DNA of 64,000 nucleotides from Narthecium ossifragum (Eukaryota; Streptophyta; Magnoliopsida; Dioscoreales; Nartheciaceae): contig OY986968.1 of the NCBI GenBank assembly GCA_963920575.1, forward strand, positions 6,131,485-6,195,484, written 5' to 3'. Each line of letters opens with the position of its first letter. Positions within the stretch are counted from its first letter, which is position 1. The notes under the pieces are model-generated. The model was not told where the DNA came from, did no database searches, and saw only the letters and a list, made by a program, of their open reading frames with translations. The position numbers were made by a program, and so were the translations under genes. This document shows positions 22,921 through 33,430 of the stretch, one piece after another.

Positions 22921-23214
22921 TTAAGTTTGCTTTAGGGGCTGTTTGGTTGCCAAAAGTGAGGGGGTGGAGTGGCTGGACTAGCAGCATTGGAGTGGTTGGA
23001 CTAGCAGCACTCCCTCCACTTGAAGTTGTTTGGTTAGACCGTAAGTAGAGGGAGTGGGTCGACTGAAGGCTTCCACTCGGCCATTTCACTCTAGCCAAAA
23101 AGGGCCAGAGTCGGCTGAGTGGAGTGGGAGGCGATTCAGTTAATGCCGAATCAGTCCCCCCACTCGCGAAGCCAGTCCCGAGACTTTAGAAAACATCGGG
23201 CTAGGGTTTAGAGC

Positions 23215-23480
23215 TCACCCCCCTCATCTCCTCTCCATCGGCTCTCTCTGGAGTTTCCTTCTCCTCACCATCTCTTCTCCACTGTCTCTCTCCAGTGAGC
23301 ATGCCATCTCCTCTCCGGAGGCTCTCTCTGGTGTTCTCCTCATCGTCTCCTCTCCGTTGGCGGCGATCTCCAATGTTTCTCCTCATCATCTCCTCTCCAT
23401 CGACTCTCTCCAATGTTTCTCCTCACCGTCTCCTCTCCATTGGCGGCGATCTCTGGGGTTTCTCCTCACCATGTTCTCTT
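23215..23480. repeat. Imperfect tandem repeats, TCTCCTCTCC(A/G)TYGGC type
   Basis: About six degenerate 30-50 bp units sharing CATCTCCTCTCC, GGCGATCTC and TTTCTCCTCA. Reads like an expanded leader of the captured sequence; serine-rich frames across it are not credible genes. Confidence 0.5.
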
Positions 23481-24041
23481 CTTTGGTGGCTCTCTCCGGC
23501 GCTTTGTTTCCCTGTCCACCACCGGTGATCTATCGGCCGAATCTGTTCAGGTTCTTCACTACTGAAGCATGGATCTATGGATTTGTTTCATTTTTTTGGG
23601 TCTATGTGCTTGGATCTATGGATTTTCTTCTTTACTTGAGCCATCTCCATGTAACGAGAGGTTGTATGTGCTTCGATCTATGTCTCTTCACTATTTCTCT
23701 TTCCTTTTCTCTCCTTGATTTACTTGAGCCCCCTCCATGTAATGAGAGGTTGTATGTGCTTGGATCTGTGGATTTATTTTCTTTGTATCTTTCTTGTTCC
23801 GTGGATTTATCTACTACTTGTTCACTTTGTGTGGATTTATTTTCCTTAATCTGTGGATTTATGCTTGCTTACTGTCAGTAACATTTTACTTATTCTGTGG
23901 ATTTATGATATGGATCAAGACTAAAGGGCACTTTGCCATATGCTTGCTTAAGTTGTCAGTAACATTTTGCTTCTTATGTACAAGCTCATTATGTATTTCT
24001 TCCTTAAATGTGGTGAAAACCATCATTGCAAGTGTGTTGTT

Positions 24042-24236
24042 ATGACGAAGAAATTTTATATCATCTATAGAGGAAGACGGCCAGGAGTTTATGACAACTG
24101 TCCAGAGTGTCTTGCCCAGGTGCATAAATTTAGCGGGGCTTGCTATCGCGGGTTCCGCAATCATAACGATGCATTGGCGTCATTTGGTGATTACGAGCTT
24201 GAGTTTGAAAAGGGGAAACTAGACAAAGAAAGTTAG
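24042..24236 (+). CDS. RNase H1-type hybrid-binding (viroplasmin-like) domain, captured fragment
   Basis: A 64-residue frame from ATG 24042 to TAG 24234. It shows YIIYRGRRPGVYD, CPECLAQV, FSGACYRGF and DALASF, the pattern of the small domain at the N-terminus of eukaryotic RNase H1 that binds RNA/DNA hybrids (Pfam family Cauli_VI). The start could be extended upstream to 23967 in the same frame, but residues before the Met do not match the fold. No RNase H catalytic domain follows. It lies inside a PIF-like element, so it is best read as a captured exon that may or may not be transcribed. Domain assignment is confident; function is not. Confidence 0.65.
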   Translation: MTKKFYIIYRGRRPGVYDNCPECLAQVHKFSGACYRGFRNHNDALASFGDYELEFEKGKLDKES

Positions 24237-25393
24237 TATTCGGCGGTTCCTTTACCAATCTTTGTGCTCGCTATGTTGATCGTAGGTTGCATTATTTATA
24301 TTACATGTTAACATGTTAAAGATAGCTGCAATTTGATAACACTGGATGAGATCTATTGAAGTAGGTGAATTGTGATACTTTGTAGTTGTACATGTTCTTG
24401 TTGGAATTAAATGGAAGCACTGGTGTATTAAAGATATGGGGAATAAATAGTTAAGGGGAATAAATTAATGACTTCCTCTCATTAAATTAAGATATATTCA
24501 AAAATTCTAAAATATGGATAGTATAAATGGCATAAAGTCGTCTCTTATTAAAGGTAATAAATATGGATATTATAAACTTGCACAATTCTAACCAAAAAGT
24601 TCAAATTTGGCATGGCTGTTTTTTTAGTTGTCTACTACTATTATTATAAAGGTAATAAATGAAAGACAATAAATGAGGAAAAGAAATGATATGATTTTGT
24701 TGAGAGTTGAACTCAAGAGTTTAAGCTCACCAACTCTTGTGGGGTGGTGACCATATCCTCACTCTCAACACCGACCAAACACTAGAAACTACAAAAGTCT
24801 GTTAGCTCAGTATCCACTCCAGCACCAACCAAACAGTAGAAAGTCCAAAAGTCGGTAAACTCAGCTTCCACACCAAGCACCAACCAAACAGTAAAAACTG
24901 AAAAATCACTCCAGTCAAATCTGCTTATACAAGTCAACACTCCAAAGAATCAATCAAATCCAACCACTCTTGTGCAACCAAACATGCCCTTAGCATGACA
25001 TTCATAGAGTGTTATTATTGTCTACATTTAAATTGAATATAATATTTTATGAATGCTATGCCTTTTAATTTTTGGAACATTATATTAATACTATGCTTTG
25101 GATTGGACTAAAGTAGCATGTTAAGAATGCTATCACCTGTTAAAACAAGATATTGCAATTTCGTATTCCAGCATAGCAAACATTAATGTATTAAATTAAA
25201 TAACATTTTTAAAAACTCAAATATTACAACTTCATATTCCACTACAAAAGGAACAAAAGTATTGTTAACTTCAAACAAGACAATTTAAGTGCAACAAAAG
25301 TTCAAATTCTGTTTCAACATCAATATCATTGCATGACTACAAATTTAGTAGGCCAAGCCACAGTTATACCTGACGTTTCTTCCATATATGTCA

Positions 25394-25777
25394 CTAGGTG
25401 GGGGGCCCGTGCCACCTGGCACGGCTAACTGCCCGCCCCCACTATCTCTATTATAACTTACGCCACATCAGCCACTATCCTTTTTTTTGTTTATTTAATT
25501 ATAATTTTATACCACGTGTATGCCACGTGTATGCCATGTGTGTATAAGTTTATGACTCAGATGATGAGTCATAAAAGTAACTACCCTTGGATCTTATAAG
25601 GTAGATAAGTATGTATATCTAAAACTAATCTCCTGGCTTATGATTATAAGGATGTATATTTAAAACTAACCTAGGGAAGATGACAAAAATATAGAAAATT
25701 AACTTAGGAAAATATACATGTAAATAAACTAATAGGAGATAAACGGTTGTAACCGTTTTTTCTCCTTATAAGGTTGA
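25394..25777 (-). mobile_element. Small non-autonomous Helitron, copy 1 (384 bp)
   Basis: On the minus strand it begins TCAACCTTATAAGG and ends with hairpin CCGTGCCAGGTGGCACGG, a short spacer, and CTAG, followed by host T. These are the Helitron 5'-TC, 3' stem-loop and CTRR signatures. An internal TTATGACTCAG..TGAGTCATAA palindrome is shared with copy 2. Its 5' end directly abuts the CTAG of copy 2. Confidence 0.85.
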
Positions 25778-26104
25778 CTAGGTGATGGGCCCGTGCCACC
25801 TGGCACGGCTAACTGCCCGCCCCCACTATCTCTATAATAACTTACACATCAACCCATTATCCTTTTTTTTTTTAATTATAATTTTATGACACGTGTATGT
25901 CATGTGTGTATAAGTTTATGACTCAGATTATGAGTCATAAGGGATAACTATCATCGGATCTTATAAGGTAAATAAGGATGCATATTTAAAACTAACATAG
26001 GGAATTATGATAACAATATACAAAGTTAACTTAGGAAAATATACATGTAAACAAATTAATAGGAGGGAAATGATTGTAACCGTTATTGTTCCTTATAAGG
26101 TTGA
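25778..26104 (-). mobile_element. Small non-autonomous Helitron, copy 2 (327 bp)
   Basis: Same ends as copy 1: 5' TCAACCTTATAAGG at 26104 preceded by host A, and 3' hairpin CCGTGCC/GGCACGG plus CTAG at 25781-25778. Sequence is closely similar to copy 1 with small deletions. Together the two copies sit between a host A and T, the Helitron insertion dinucleotide. Confidence 0.85.
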
Positions 26105-26239
26105 TATAGGATATAGGTCTCCACAAAAGTGCATCCTTTTCTTTCACTGCATCTACCCAAACTTTGACCGCATTAGGTCCAAGAGGTAAACCATGCACGA
26201 CTACTTTAGGGTCATTTGACGAAAGAGATCCCTCGGCAA

Positions 26240-27461
26240 CTATTTTTCCATTATCAAGTCAGCATAGGATCTTGCACCTTTCATAAGGTAAATGTGAGCT
26301 AGCATTCTACATTAGAAAGAAAAATATTAATTGACAAATAATCAAAAATATGGTTGAGTCGCATTTGGTTCCATCTTGAGCGCTTGGAATGGATCTAGTT
26401 TGAAATTCAAAATTCAGTTGGCCAAAAATATGATTGAGTCCGATTCGTTGTATGTCGGATGGAGTTGAGGGTAGTGGAGGTACGGGTGATGAAGAACGGC
26501 GCCGGAAAAGAAGAGAGGTCGCGGTGGCGGTGCTCCGGCGCTTGGTCGGCGGTGGTCTGGTAGGGAAAGAAAAAGGGTCAGGCAAGGTGGAGCGGGTAGG
26601 CGTAGCCTGGCGACTTGACCGGAAATCAGATGATGAGGAGGAAGAAGGCAGCGGAGGCCTTGGCGAGGTCAATCTCGGCGGAGTTCTGGCGCGGGAGATG
26701 GAGACGCCGAAGTAGGAAGGAGAAGGGGGCGCCGGTGAGAGAGATGAGGAAGATGGGTTTTCGGCGAGGGAGTTAAGGGCGAGAGGCGGGACGGAGGCGA
26801 AGGCCGTGGAGCACGGTGGCGAAGCTTAAGCAAAGCGACTTCTGGCGAGCTTGGGACCAACAGACGGAATCTGTCGGAAATGGAGGAGGACGGGGCGGAG
26901 GTTGAAGGGGAGGTTAGATCCGGTCTTGGAAAGGAGGTTTGGTGGTCGAACGTGACAAGATAGGGAGGTGGCAGCGCCGGCTTGGGGAGAAGGGAGCTCG
27001 GGCGGTGGTACTGGTCACGTCGGAGTCGACGGAGAAGGTCTCTGGGGTCGGCGAGGGAAGGTGTTGAGATTGCAGGCGGGATTGGGGCTCGAGTCGCCGG
27101 CGATGTGAGGAAGAAGGTGGGTTCCGAGGAGGTGGACGGAGTTAATGGAGGTGGAGCTCGTCGGTGACGCAAGAGGAGATGGAGGAGCTAGAGGGGGTGG
27201 TTCCTCGGTGTTACAGGGGTTTGGGTCGGGGTCGCAGGCGGAGCCGAGGCCGCCGCTGGCTACAATGCCTTTCGGGGCTGGCTGAGGAAGGGGATGAGAT
27301 CCATAGGAGGGTTTGATGGATGGTTCAGATTGGATGGAGTTACTAAAGGGTGTTGGCTTTGTTGAATGAGAACGATGTGATGATTTCGCCTCGATCTATA
27401 CGTAGTGCGTCAATAAGTCACCAACAAAATTCATGACATCCAATGCACAACAATAGAAAAA
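26240..27461. other. GC-rich unassigned stretch
   Basis: 26430-27290 is GC-rich and Pro/Ser/Arg-rich in all minus frames (for example 27172-26669), unlike its AT-rich surroundings. It could be an upstream exon or promoter of the CACTA-like element or a captured gene fragment. No domain is recognisable and the frames are broken, so no gene is called. Confidence 0.4.
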
Positions 27462-27794
27462 GGGTGGCTCTATCTACACCGTGAAAATGTCTAAGGGCAC
27501 CGTGATTTTTTTGTTTTCCCTAAACTATCCACATCCCCTACCTCCCTCTCTCCAGATCTCCCTCTCTCACACTCTCCACCCCACCGTTGACCTCCTCGAC
27601 GCCGGACATGTTCAACCTCCTCTCTTCCCGATCTCCCCCCCACACCGACCTTGCCCGTCGCCAACCTGCAACCCTGAGGGCGTCTCTCTCTCTCTCCCCC
27701 CTCCCCCCCTCCACTCTCTCCGTCGTCGCCCCTTCAAGAATCAAGCCGCCGTCTTCGACTGCTCATTGTTTAACTTTTAAAAACCAAACATTAA

Positions 27795-28075
27795 GCAAAC
27801 GCTCAGTTTTTAAAAACCGAACATTAAGTACAAGTTCGATTTTTAAAAACCAAACATTAAGCACACTTTCGATTTTTAAAACCCGAACACTAACTCGACT
27901 TTTAAAAACCGAACATTAACTACATGTTCGACTTTTTATATCCGAACAGAAACCAAAAGTTTGATTTTTTTTAAAGCCAAACACTGCCTTCGTTATTAAA
28001 AACTAAAAGATTCGGTTTTTAAAAACTGAAAAAAAACACAGGAGTTTGGTTTTTAAAAACCGAATTGCTCCGACG
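27795..28075. repeat. GTTCGATTTTTAAAAACCGAAC palindrome array, ~33-bp period
   Basis: About eight degenerate units of TTCGRTTTTTAAAAACCRAA separated by ACATTAAGYACA-type spacers. Successive left arms near 27801, 27834 and 27867 are 33 bp apart. Each unit is a near-perfect inverted repeat of about 20 bp. Confidence 0.8.
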
Positions 28076-28079
28076 GGAG

Positions 28080-28199
28080 AGAGAGAGAGGGGGGGGGGGG
28101 GCGAGATAGAGGGAGAAAGAGAGGGGAAAAGAGGTGAGGGTCTCGGGAAGTTGCATGCAGGCTAAATTTGGCCGCCCGGAGAGATCCACGAGGGAGATC

Positions 28200-28235
<36 letters not shown>

Positions 28236-28380
28236 CCGTGGCTTCGGGCATGGTGTTCGGCGACAGAGAGCAGGCTGGTGGGGGCGACGTCGGGGTTGTA
28301 GGCCGGCGACGGGCAAGGCCAGTGGGAGAGAGAGAGAGAGAGGGTGATCGGGGAGAGAGAGAGAGAGGGAGGGAGGGAGG
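28080..28380. repeat. GA-rich microsatellites
   Basis: Several (GA)n/(GGGA)n tracts, the longest a run of GA dinucleotides at about 28203-28233, with others at 28078-28100 and 28325-28380. They are the purine counterpart of the CT-rich tract at 27540-27720. Confidence 0.85.
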
Positions 28381-28929
28381 TTGAAGACAAGGGTAGTTTA
28401 GGAAATAAAAAAATGGGTGGTGTCCTTAGTAATTAGGGCGGGGCGCGTTCTATCGACACCACACAAGCATCTACCCACACCACAGATTTTTATACCAAGA
28501 ATACCCTAAGATGAAATGTCGCAATTGCCCCCTCTCTTATGTGGTATAATTACGGTAATAGAGTCCTTCTTTACAACCTACCTCAAGCTCTTGCCTTAAA
28601 TGCCTCATCTTCTCCGATCATCCTCTCCGTCTGGCCATCTTTTCCGGTCATCTTCTCCGACAATCTCCGATCATCTTCTCCGATCATCTCATCTGGCTCT
28701 TCTCTCCACGGACTCCTCTCTTCTCCACGCTTTTCTTCTTTTTATACCACCTCCCTCACGGTTGCCCTGCCCTCGTGACACAATCGATCACCAAAATAAG
28801 CAGAAAGCTGCTGCGGCAGTTGGAAATGGACAATGAAGAGGAGGAAGGCGAGGAAATTGCACCAGAAAAGGTGCATTCCCAACTCATTATCCCCGTACTC
28901 CGTCGTTTTCCCTTTTTTTTCCTATCTGA

Positions 28930-29112
28930 AACTAATCGGTAGTAAATTACCGATAGACATGTAACCGGTAGTCTATTACCGATACACCTGCACAACTCAA
29001 CGGTACGTAGATACCGTTTTGTGTGAATTACTAACGGTATCTCGGCACCATCTATGTATCGGTAGTATAGTACCGAGTTAAATATAGTATATCGGTGGTA
29101 TTCTACCGATAG
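28930..29112. repeat. ATCGGTAGT/ACTACCGAT palindromes in transposase intron 1
   Basis: At least six inverted units such as ATCGGTAGTAAATTACCGAT (28935) and AACCGGTAGTCTATTACCGA (28963), plus variants with GGTACGTAGATACC. The array lies about 100 bp downstream of the predicted start codon, inside the first intron. Confidence 0.82.
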
Positions 29113-31464
29113 TTGTCTGTGACGATCTTGAAGACCCAAATCAAATTTCAGAGTTTACGAATGCTAATTGCTTGATTATTATTAGGGCTATACTTTTAAT
29201 GGTGAAGATTTGGGGGGTGTCAACTATGACTACACCAAGGCCTTCACAACCGACGAGGTATGCTGTCCGTAGTTATATTTACTTGGACCACTAGTGGCTT
29301 CATAATTCATCATTCTAATCATTATTTTTTATCTCTAGATCTTTCACAGCCGCCAAACACTTATCCACTGGACACAACAAGTTTGAAAACAGAATGGCTT
29401 GGTGGTTGTAATAAAGAATTCAGAGGTCGGGGGTGCCGGTAGAAAGCCGAGGATCACGTTGGCATGTGAGCGAAGTGGAGCTTATCGAAAAACAGTCGTA
29501 GAGCATTATGCAAGTTCAAAAATGTCGTTAACCACCCGAAAGATGAAGACTGTCAACTCTGGGACGAGGAAGTGTGGTTGTCCCTTCAAGCTTCAGGGTA
29601 TGAAGCTTGCCTATGATGATAATTGGACGTTGATGGTTTATATGTGGAGTGCACAATCACCCGAGAGCGGTTTACCTCGAGGGACACTCATATGTCGGGA
29701 GATTAACCGAGGAAGAAATGAAGTTGGTGGTTGATATGTCGATAAATCTAGTGAAGCCACGTCAAATATGGAACACTATAAAGCACCGAGATCCAGGGAA
29801 CTGCTCTACTTTGAAGACCATCTATAATGCACGCCACAGGAATAGGGTGGTCGAGAAAGCTGGGAGATCAGAGATGCAGCAGCTACTGAAGCATCTAAAT
29901 GAGCACGACTATATTGAGTATCATACAGTTCGGGAAGACACGGATAATGTTCGGGACATATTCTGGGCACTCCGCACTTCTATTGAGCTACTCCGTACAT
30001 TTTCAGAGGTTTTGATTAAGGATTGCACCTACAAGACCAACAGGTACCGTCTTCCTCTTCTAGAAATTGTTGGTGTGACATCGACAGAAATGACATTCTC
30101 TGCTGCCTTTGTATACATGGAGTTTGAGAGGGAAGGTAATTTTGTATGGGCGCTGCATGTGCTTAGGTCGTTGTTGGAAGGATGCTCAATGCCACATGTT
30201 ATACTAACAGATAGAGATTTGGCTTCTATGAATGCTATCGAGTTGGTATTTTCAGAATAAAAAAGGATGTTATGTAGATGGCATATCCAAAAGTGTGTTG
30301 AGCTTAGCTACAGAAAGAATTTTTCAACAGTAGAGATGGCTGCCTCTTTCATGACATTATGGCAAGCAGTTGTATATTCAAGCAGTGTGCATGAGTATAA
30401 TACAAACTTGTGTACTCTGCTTAACATGTTTTTTAGAGACAAGGATGCCACTGAATATGTCCAAAAGACATGGCTCGATTACTATAAAGAAGATTTTGTA
30501 AGCGCTTGGGTCGATGACTACATGTATTTTGGGAATTATACCACAAATAGGGTTGAAAGTGCACATTCTAAGTTGAAGAAGCATCTTGGCTCATCTAATT
30601 GTGGTTTTGACACATCGTGGTCCACCATCCACTCTTTGCTGATGAATAAATTTTATATCTTGCAAGTATACGAATCGGTGCAATCAGTATAGTAGCAAGA
30701 CGAGTATCGTACCCACAGAGATTTGTAGAGATTATTAGAGTGAACCGCTAAAGAACAGAAAAGAAAGAAAATATGGAAGGGAAAATAAGAAATATGAAGT
30801 CTCGAAAATAGATGATATAATAACGAAATAAGAAAACGATTGAAATATGATGGATGAATACTAAGGTTCCGATTTCACCATAACATCCTCATTTTATGCA
30901 TTGAATCAATCAAGATCTCAGTTTAATTCCAAGGGCTCGTTCTTCCGGTATGATGATCCGTTCGACCGCGGTCTTCACCAAGTACCCTCAATTAACCCTA
31001 GCTAATGAACCCATAACTAAGTGTTAATCAAGAATCCATTAAGCTCTGAAAAACAATTATGAACCAAGAATAATCTTAGCTTGAACCCGGCCTCGACATA
31101 AACTCATTCATTCATAGATCCTGCGAGATTAGGGAATGAACCCTCGCCCAATCTCACATACAACAATCTATAATACTTCTATTGGCCAGATAAAGGTATT
31201 TAAGATCTCAGTTATAATAATGAATGAAACAAGGAAAATAAACTGATAAAATAATCATGATCCAATAACATAGAATGATTCAGTTAGGGCTACATCGGTA
31301 CCTTAGAGAAGAAACTAGCCACTCATGTTAACCATGAGGGCAACAAAACTAATGAAGAAATAAAGAAGAAATAAGAAAAGAAAACCAAGCCTGGAACCCT
31401 TCTCCTTGCCTCCAAACGCTGCCAAAAAGTCCCCCAAAAGTTTCCTTTTGATAACCCTAAGTAT

Positions 31465-31476
31465 CCTATTTATAGG
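31465..31476 (-). promoter_or_regulatory. TATA box, gag-only element LTR
   Basis: CCTATAAATAGG, about 50 bp downstream (element orientation) of the last GATCGATC. The copy in the other LTR is at 36712-36701. Confidence 0.55.
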
Positions 31477-31527
31477 CCTAAACTCGGGTTAAATCAAAAC
31501 CGTTGATTTAATTCACTGGAAACGTCC

Positions 31528-31878
31528 GATCGATCCTCCTCGGGATGTTGGATCGATCGGTCTCATTGAAATCTCCAACTTCTATTTACGCCCGAGTCCG
31601 ATCGATGGACGGATCGATCGAACTCTACTCCTCTAAAAAGCATACGTTCTGTCAACCTTTAATTCCCAAGTCCGATCGATCGGACTATGAGTGTTGGATC
31701 GATCGGTTGAGTAAAAATCAGCTGTTTTTTGCTTTTCCCGAGTCCGATCGATCGGACCATTGGTGTCGGATCGATCGGACCCCTTTGGAGGGATGGAGAG
31801 ATCGATCGGACTTCGTTCAGCCAAAAAAAATAGGTTCTGTCACGTTTTTGCGTAGTCCGATCGATCGGCGGATCGCTC
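31528..31878. repeat. GATCGATC pair cluster, gag-only element LTR
   Basis: Pairs at 31528/31551, 31674/31697 and 31746/31769 are all spaced 23 bp. Two compact pairs (31600/31612 and 31859/31871) are spaced 12. A single site lies at 31800. Arms read GTCCGATCGATCGGAC. The equivalent cluster in the other LTR is 36763-37090. Confidence 0.9.
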
Positions 31879-32240
31879 GGACTTCCAACTTATTTACTGT
31901 GCTGCCATTCAGACTGCGCCATCGGTACTAAAATTGCCGTAACTTCCTCTAGGAAACTCGGAATCACGAACCGTAAAATTCCCCTGAATCTAGACTTCAA
32001 GAGCTTTCCAACCATATATGACACATAATCTGATTCTTCATGAGCAGGTACAGATTAATCTTTAAAGTTGATCCATGCACTCTTTTCAGCTTCTTTTCTC
32101 CTTTGTCCTTCATTTTCCAAACAACCATGTGAAGCAACATATAGATATAAAAATAGGAATAAAGATGTTGATTAAAGATAATAATCTAGCAATTGAGATA
32201 GTTATAAGGCTATTTAGAGTGCACTTTCATGCACTCATCA

Positions 32241-32250
32241 CACCCCCCAA
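32241..32250 (-). other. Polypurine tract of gag-only element
   Basis: Minus-strand TTGGGGGGTG directly before the 3' LTR, the expected plus-strand primer site. The same GGGGGGTG lies next to the LTR at 62727. Confidence 0.75.
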
Positions 32251-33430
32251 CCAGCTTATTGCTAGTCTCTAGCAATTTTAAGCGCATAAAATATATTAAG
32301 CACACCAACGGTCGTAGGTTGTAGACATGCATAATAAAAGTACTACCTTGTCAAGTCAATAATGTTCTATCTAGTACAGAGCACAAAACGTCTTATACTC
32401 ATGCACATGCTACTAAGACATGAAATTAACTTCTACACTTCAAACATGCTAATCACCATTCAGTCGAACTCATGTGACGTGACAGATAAAAGTTACGTAC
32501 AGAAGCAACTTCTACCCACGATTAGTCCAAACACACTACTATCATCATGACCAATCATCCAACCCTTGCACTTTAAGTACAGCATGCTTTTTTTTTGTTT
32601 TTTTTTTCTTTTAACTATCAGACATTTTGCCTTTTTACGCGAGCACTCTCCGCTTCTTGAGCCACAGAGACCCGGTTACTTAACAAAACACTGAGTAGTT
32701 TTTTTTTTTTAGCTATTAGTGATTCTACCTTTTTACGCGAGCTTCCCTCTTCCTGAGGCAAGAACACCCGGTTACTCAGTAGATCACTTAACAGTCGTTT
32801 AGGCACAGCTTATTAAAGCTCCAGAACTTTTTCTCTTTTTTTTTTCTGCATGCAATACTCAACACTAGCTTATGCTGAAATCATGGTTTAAATTGACAAT
32901 AGTATGCTCATTCCTCTGGTGAGTATAATCGCCACTGCACATAAAGTGTTCGTGTGTGAGTCACATGATATTCTACCTTCAGGTTATCATGCACGCAATC
33001 CATGTATAGGCCAGTCCATATGGAAGCAACATGTATAATGCGTATAAAAATTTCAGCTCATGTACAATTTAACACTATTATACCCACAAGGTAGCATGCA
33101 ATACTCAAAGAATGTCTACACCCCCCAACCTGAAATCAACATTGTCCTCAATGTGTGCATTTATCCAATCAAATATGTAGGAGGTAGCTATCCCAAAATT
33201 TCCAGAGAAAGAAGAGACAAGTACAGTAAATAAGAAAGAGGCCACATGATAGAATAGCGAACATCTCCTCAAGGATCCTCCGGGTGGCTGAAAACCTAAA
33301 AGAAAAACAAAAGAGAAACATAAGACTGAAAACTAAAACTTAAACTTAAAAACAGGTTACCTTGGTGGGTTGCCTCCCACCCAGCGCTTTATTTAACGTC
33401 TAGGCAAGACGTACTGCAAAGCCTTAAGAT
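32251..33430 (-). other. Non-coding post-protease region of gag-only element
   Basis: No open frame. Contains a two-copy tandem repeat (32615-32810) with CTTTTTACGCGAGC starting at 32631 and 32729 (period 98 bp), and the block GCCTCCCACCCAGCGC near 33375. A tandem duplication in the comparable place exists in the element at 61139 onward (63155-63520). Reverse transcriptase to integrase are cleanly absent. Confidence 0.7.

Larger units (their letters stand above)
22935..24989. mobile_element. PIF/Harbinger-like element, TSD TTA
   Basis: Left end GGGGCTGTTTGGTTGC and right end (complemented) GGGCATGTTTGGTTGC, flanked by TTA at 22932-22934 and 24990-24992. Length is 2,055 bp. It carries no recognisable PIF transposase. 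It contains a CTCTCCTCT-rich leader of repeated modules (23215-23470) and a small domain ORF near 24.1 kb. It is inserted in the subterminal repeats of the CACTA-like element. Confidence 0.78.
21754..26239 (-). mobile_element. CACTA-like element, 3' portion with subterminal repeats
   Basis: A degenerate CACACAAAAC at 21754 is the likely 3' terminus of a minus-strand element. It is followed by ~1.2 kb of subterminal inverted motifs and then, at 25326-26239, the last exon of an En/Spm-type protein. A PIF-like element and a Helitron pair are inserted. The 5' terminus was not found; GC-rich sequence to about 27.4 kb may belong to it but is unassigned. Confidence 0.6.
25326..26239 (-). pseudogene. 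CACTA (En/Spm) protein, C-terminal exon split by Helitrons
   Basis: From an acceptor-like ATAG at 26240 the minus strand reads SNDPKVVVHGLPLGP, VKVWVDAVKEKDA and LWRPIS, then after removal of 25394-26104 continues in the same frame to TSGITVAWPTKF and TGA at 25326-25328. The phrases PLGP..V.VWVD, WRP and TVAWP characterise the C-terminus of plant En/Spm-like transposon proteins. Upstream exons are not recognised. The frame is intact across the insertion point, so the gene was probably open when the Helitrons landed. Confidence 0.7.
27462..28440. mobile_element. Foldback/Mutator-like MITE with palindrome array
   Basis: The left arm (GGGTGGCTCTATCTACACC, then CTAAGGGCACC, T-rich, CCTAAACTATCC) is matched in inverse orientation on the right (CTAAGGACACCACCC, T-rich, CCTAAACTACCC) ending near 28440. 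The left terminus resembles that of the large Mutator-like element that begins at 28441. CT-rich and GA-rich arms flank a central array. Exact right end and duplication are unresolved. No transposase. Confidence 0.5.
30640..32240 (-). repeat. 3' LTR of gag-only element (1,601 bp)
   Basis: TGATGAATAAATTTTATATC ... TTCATGCACTCATCA. On the minus strand: GATCGATC cluster (31885-31528), then TATA (CCTATAAATAGG, 31476-31465). It is 27 bp longer than the other LTR, a difference fully accounted for by one palindrome unit at about 31746-31777. Confidence 0.93.

Noticed and set aside
24042..24236. Endogenous caulimovirus (viroplasmin-like domain)
   Set aside because: Only the small hybrid-binding domain shared with cellular RNase H1 is present, inside a PIF-like element. 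No other viral gene or tRNA-Met primer site is nearby.
26669..27172. Proline/serine-rich minus-strand ORF
   Set aside because: Composition-driven open frame without a domain, splice context or similarity to a known family; kept as unassigned GC-rich DNA.
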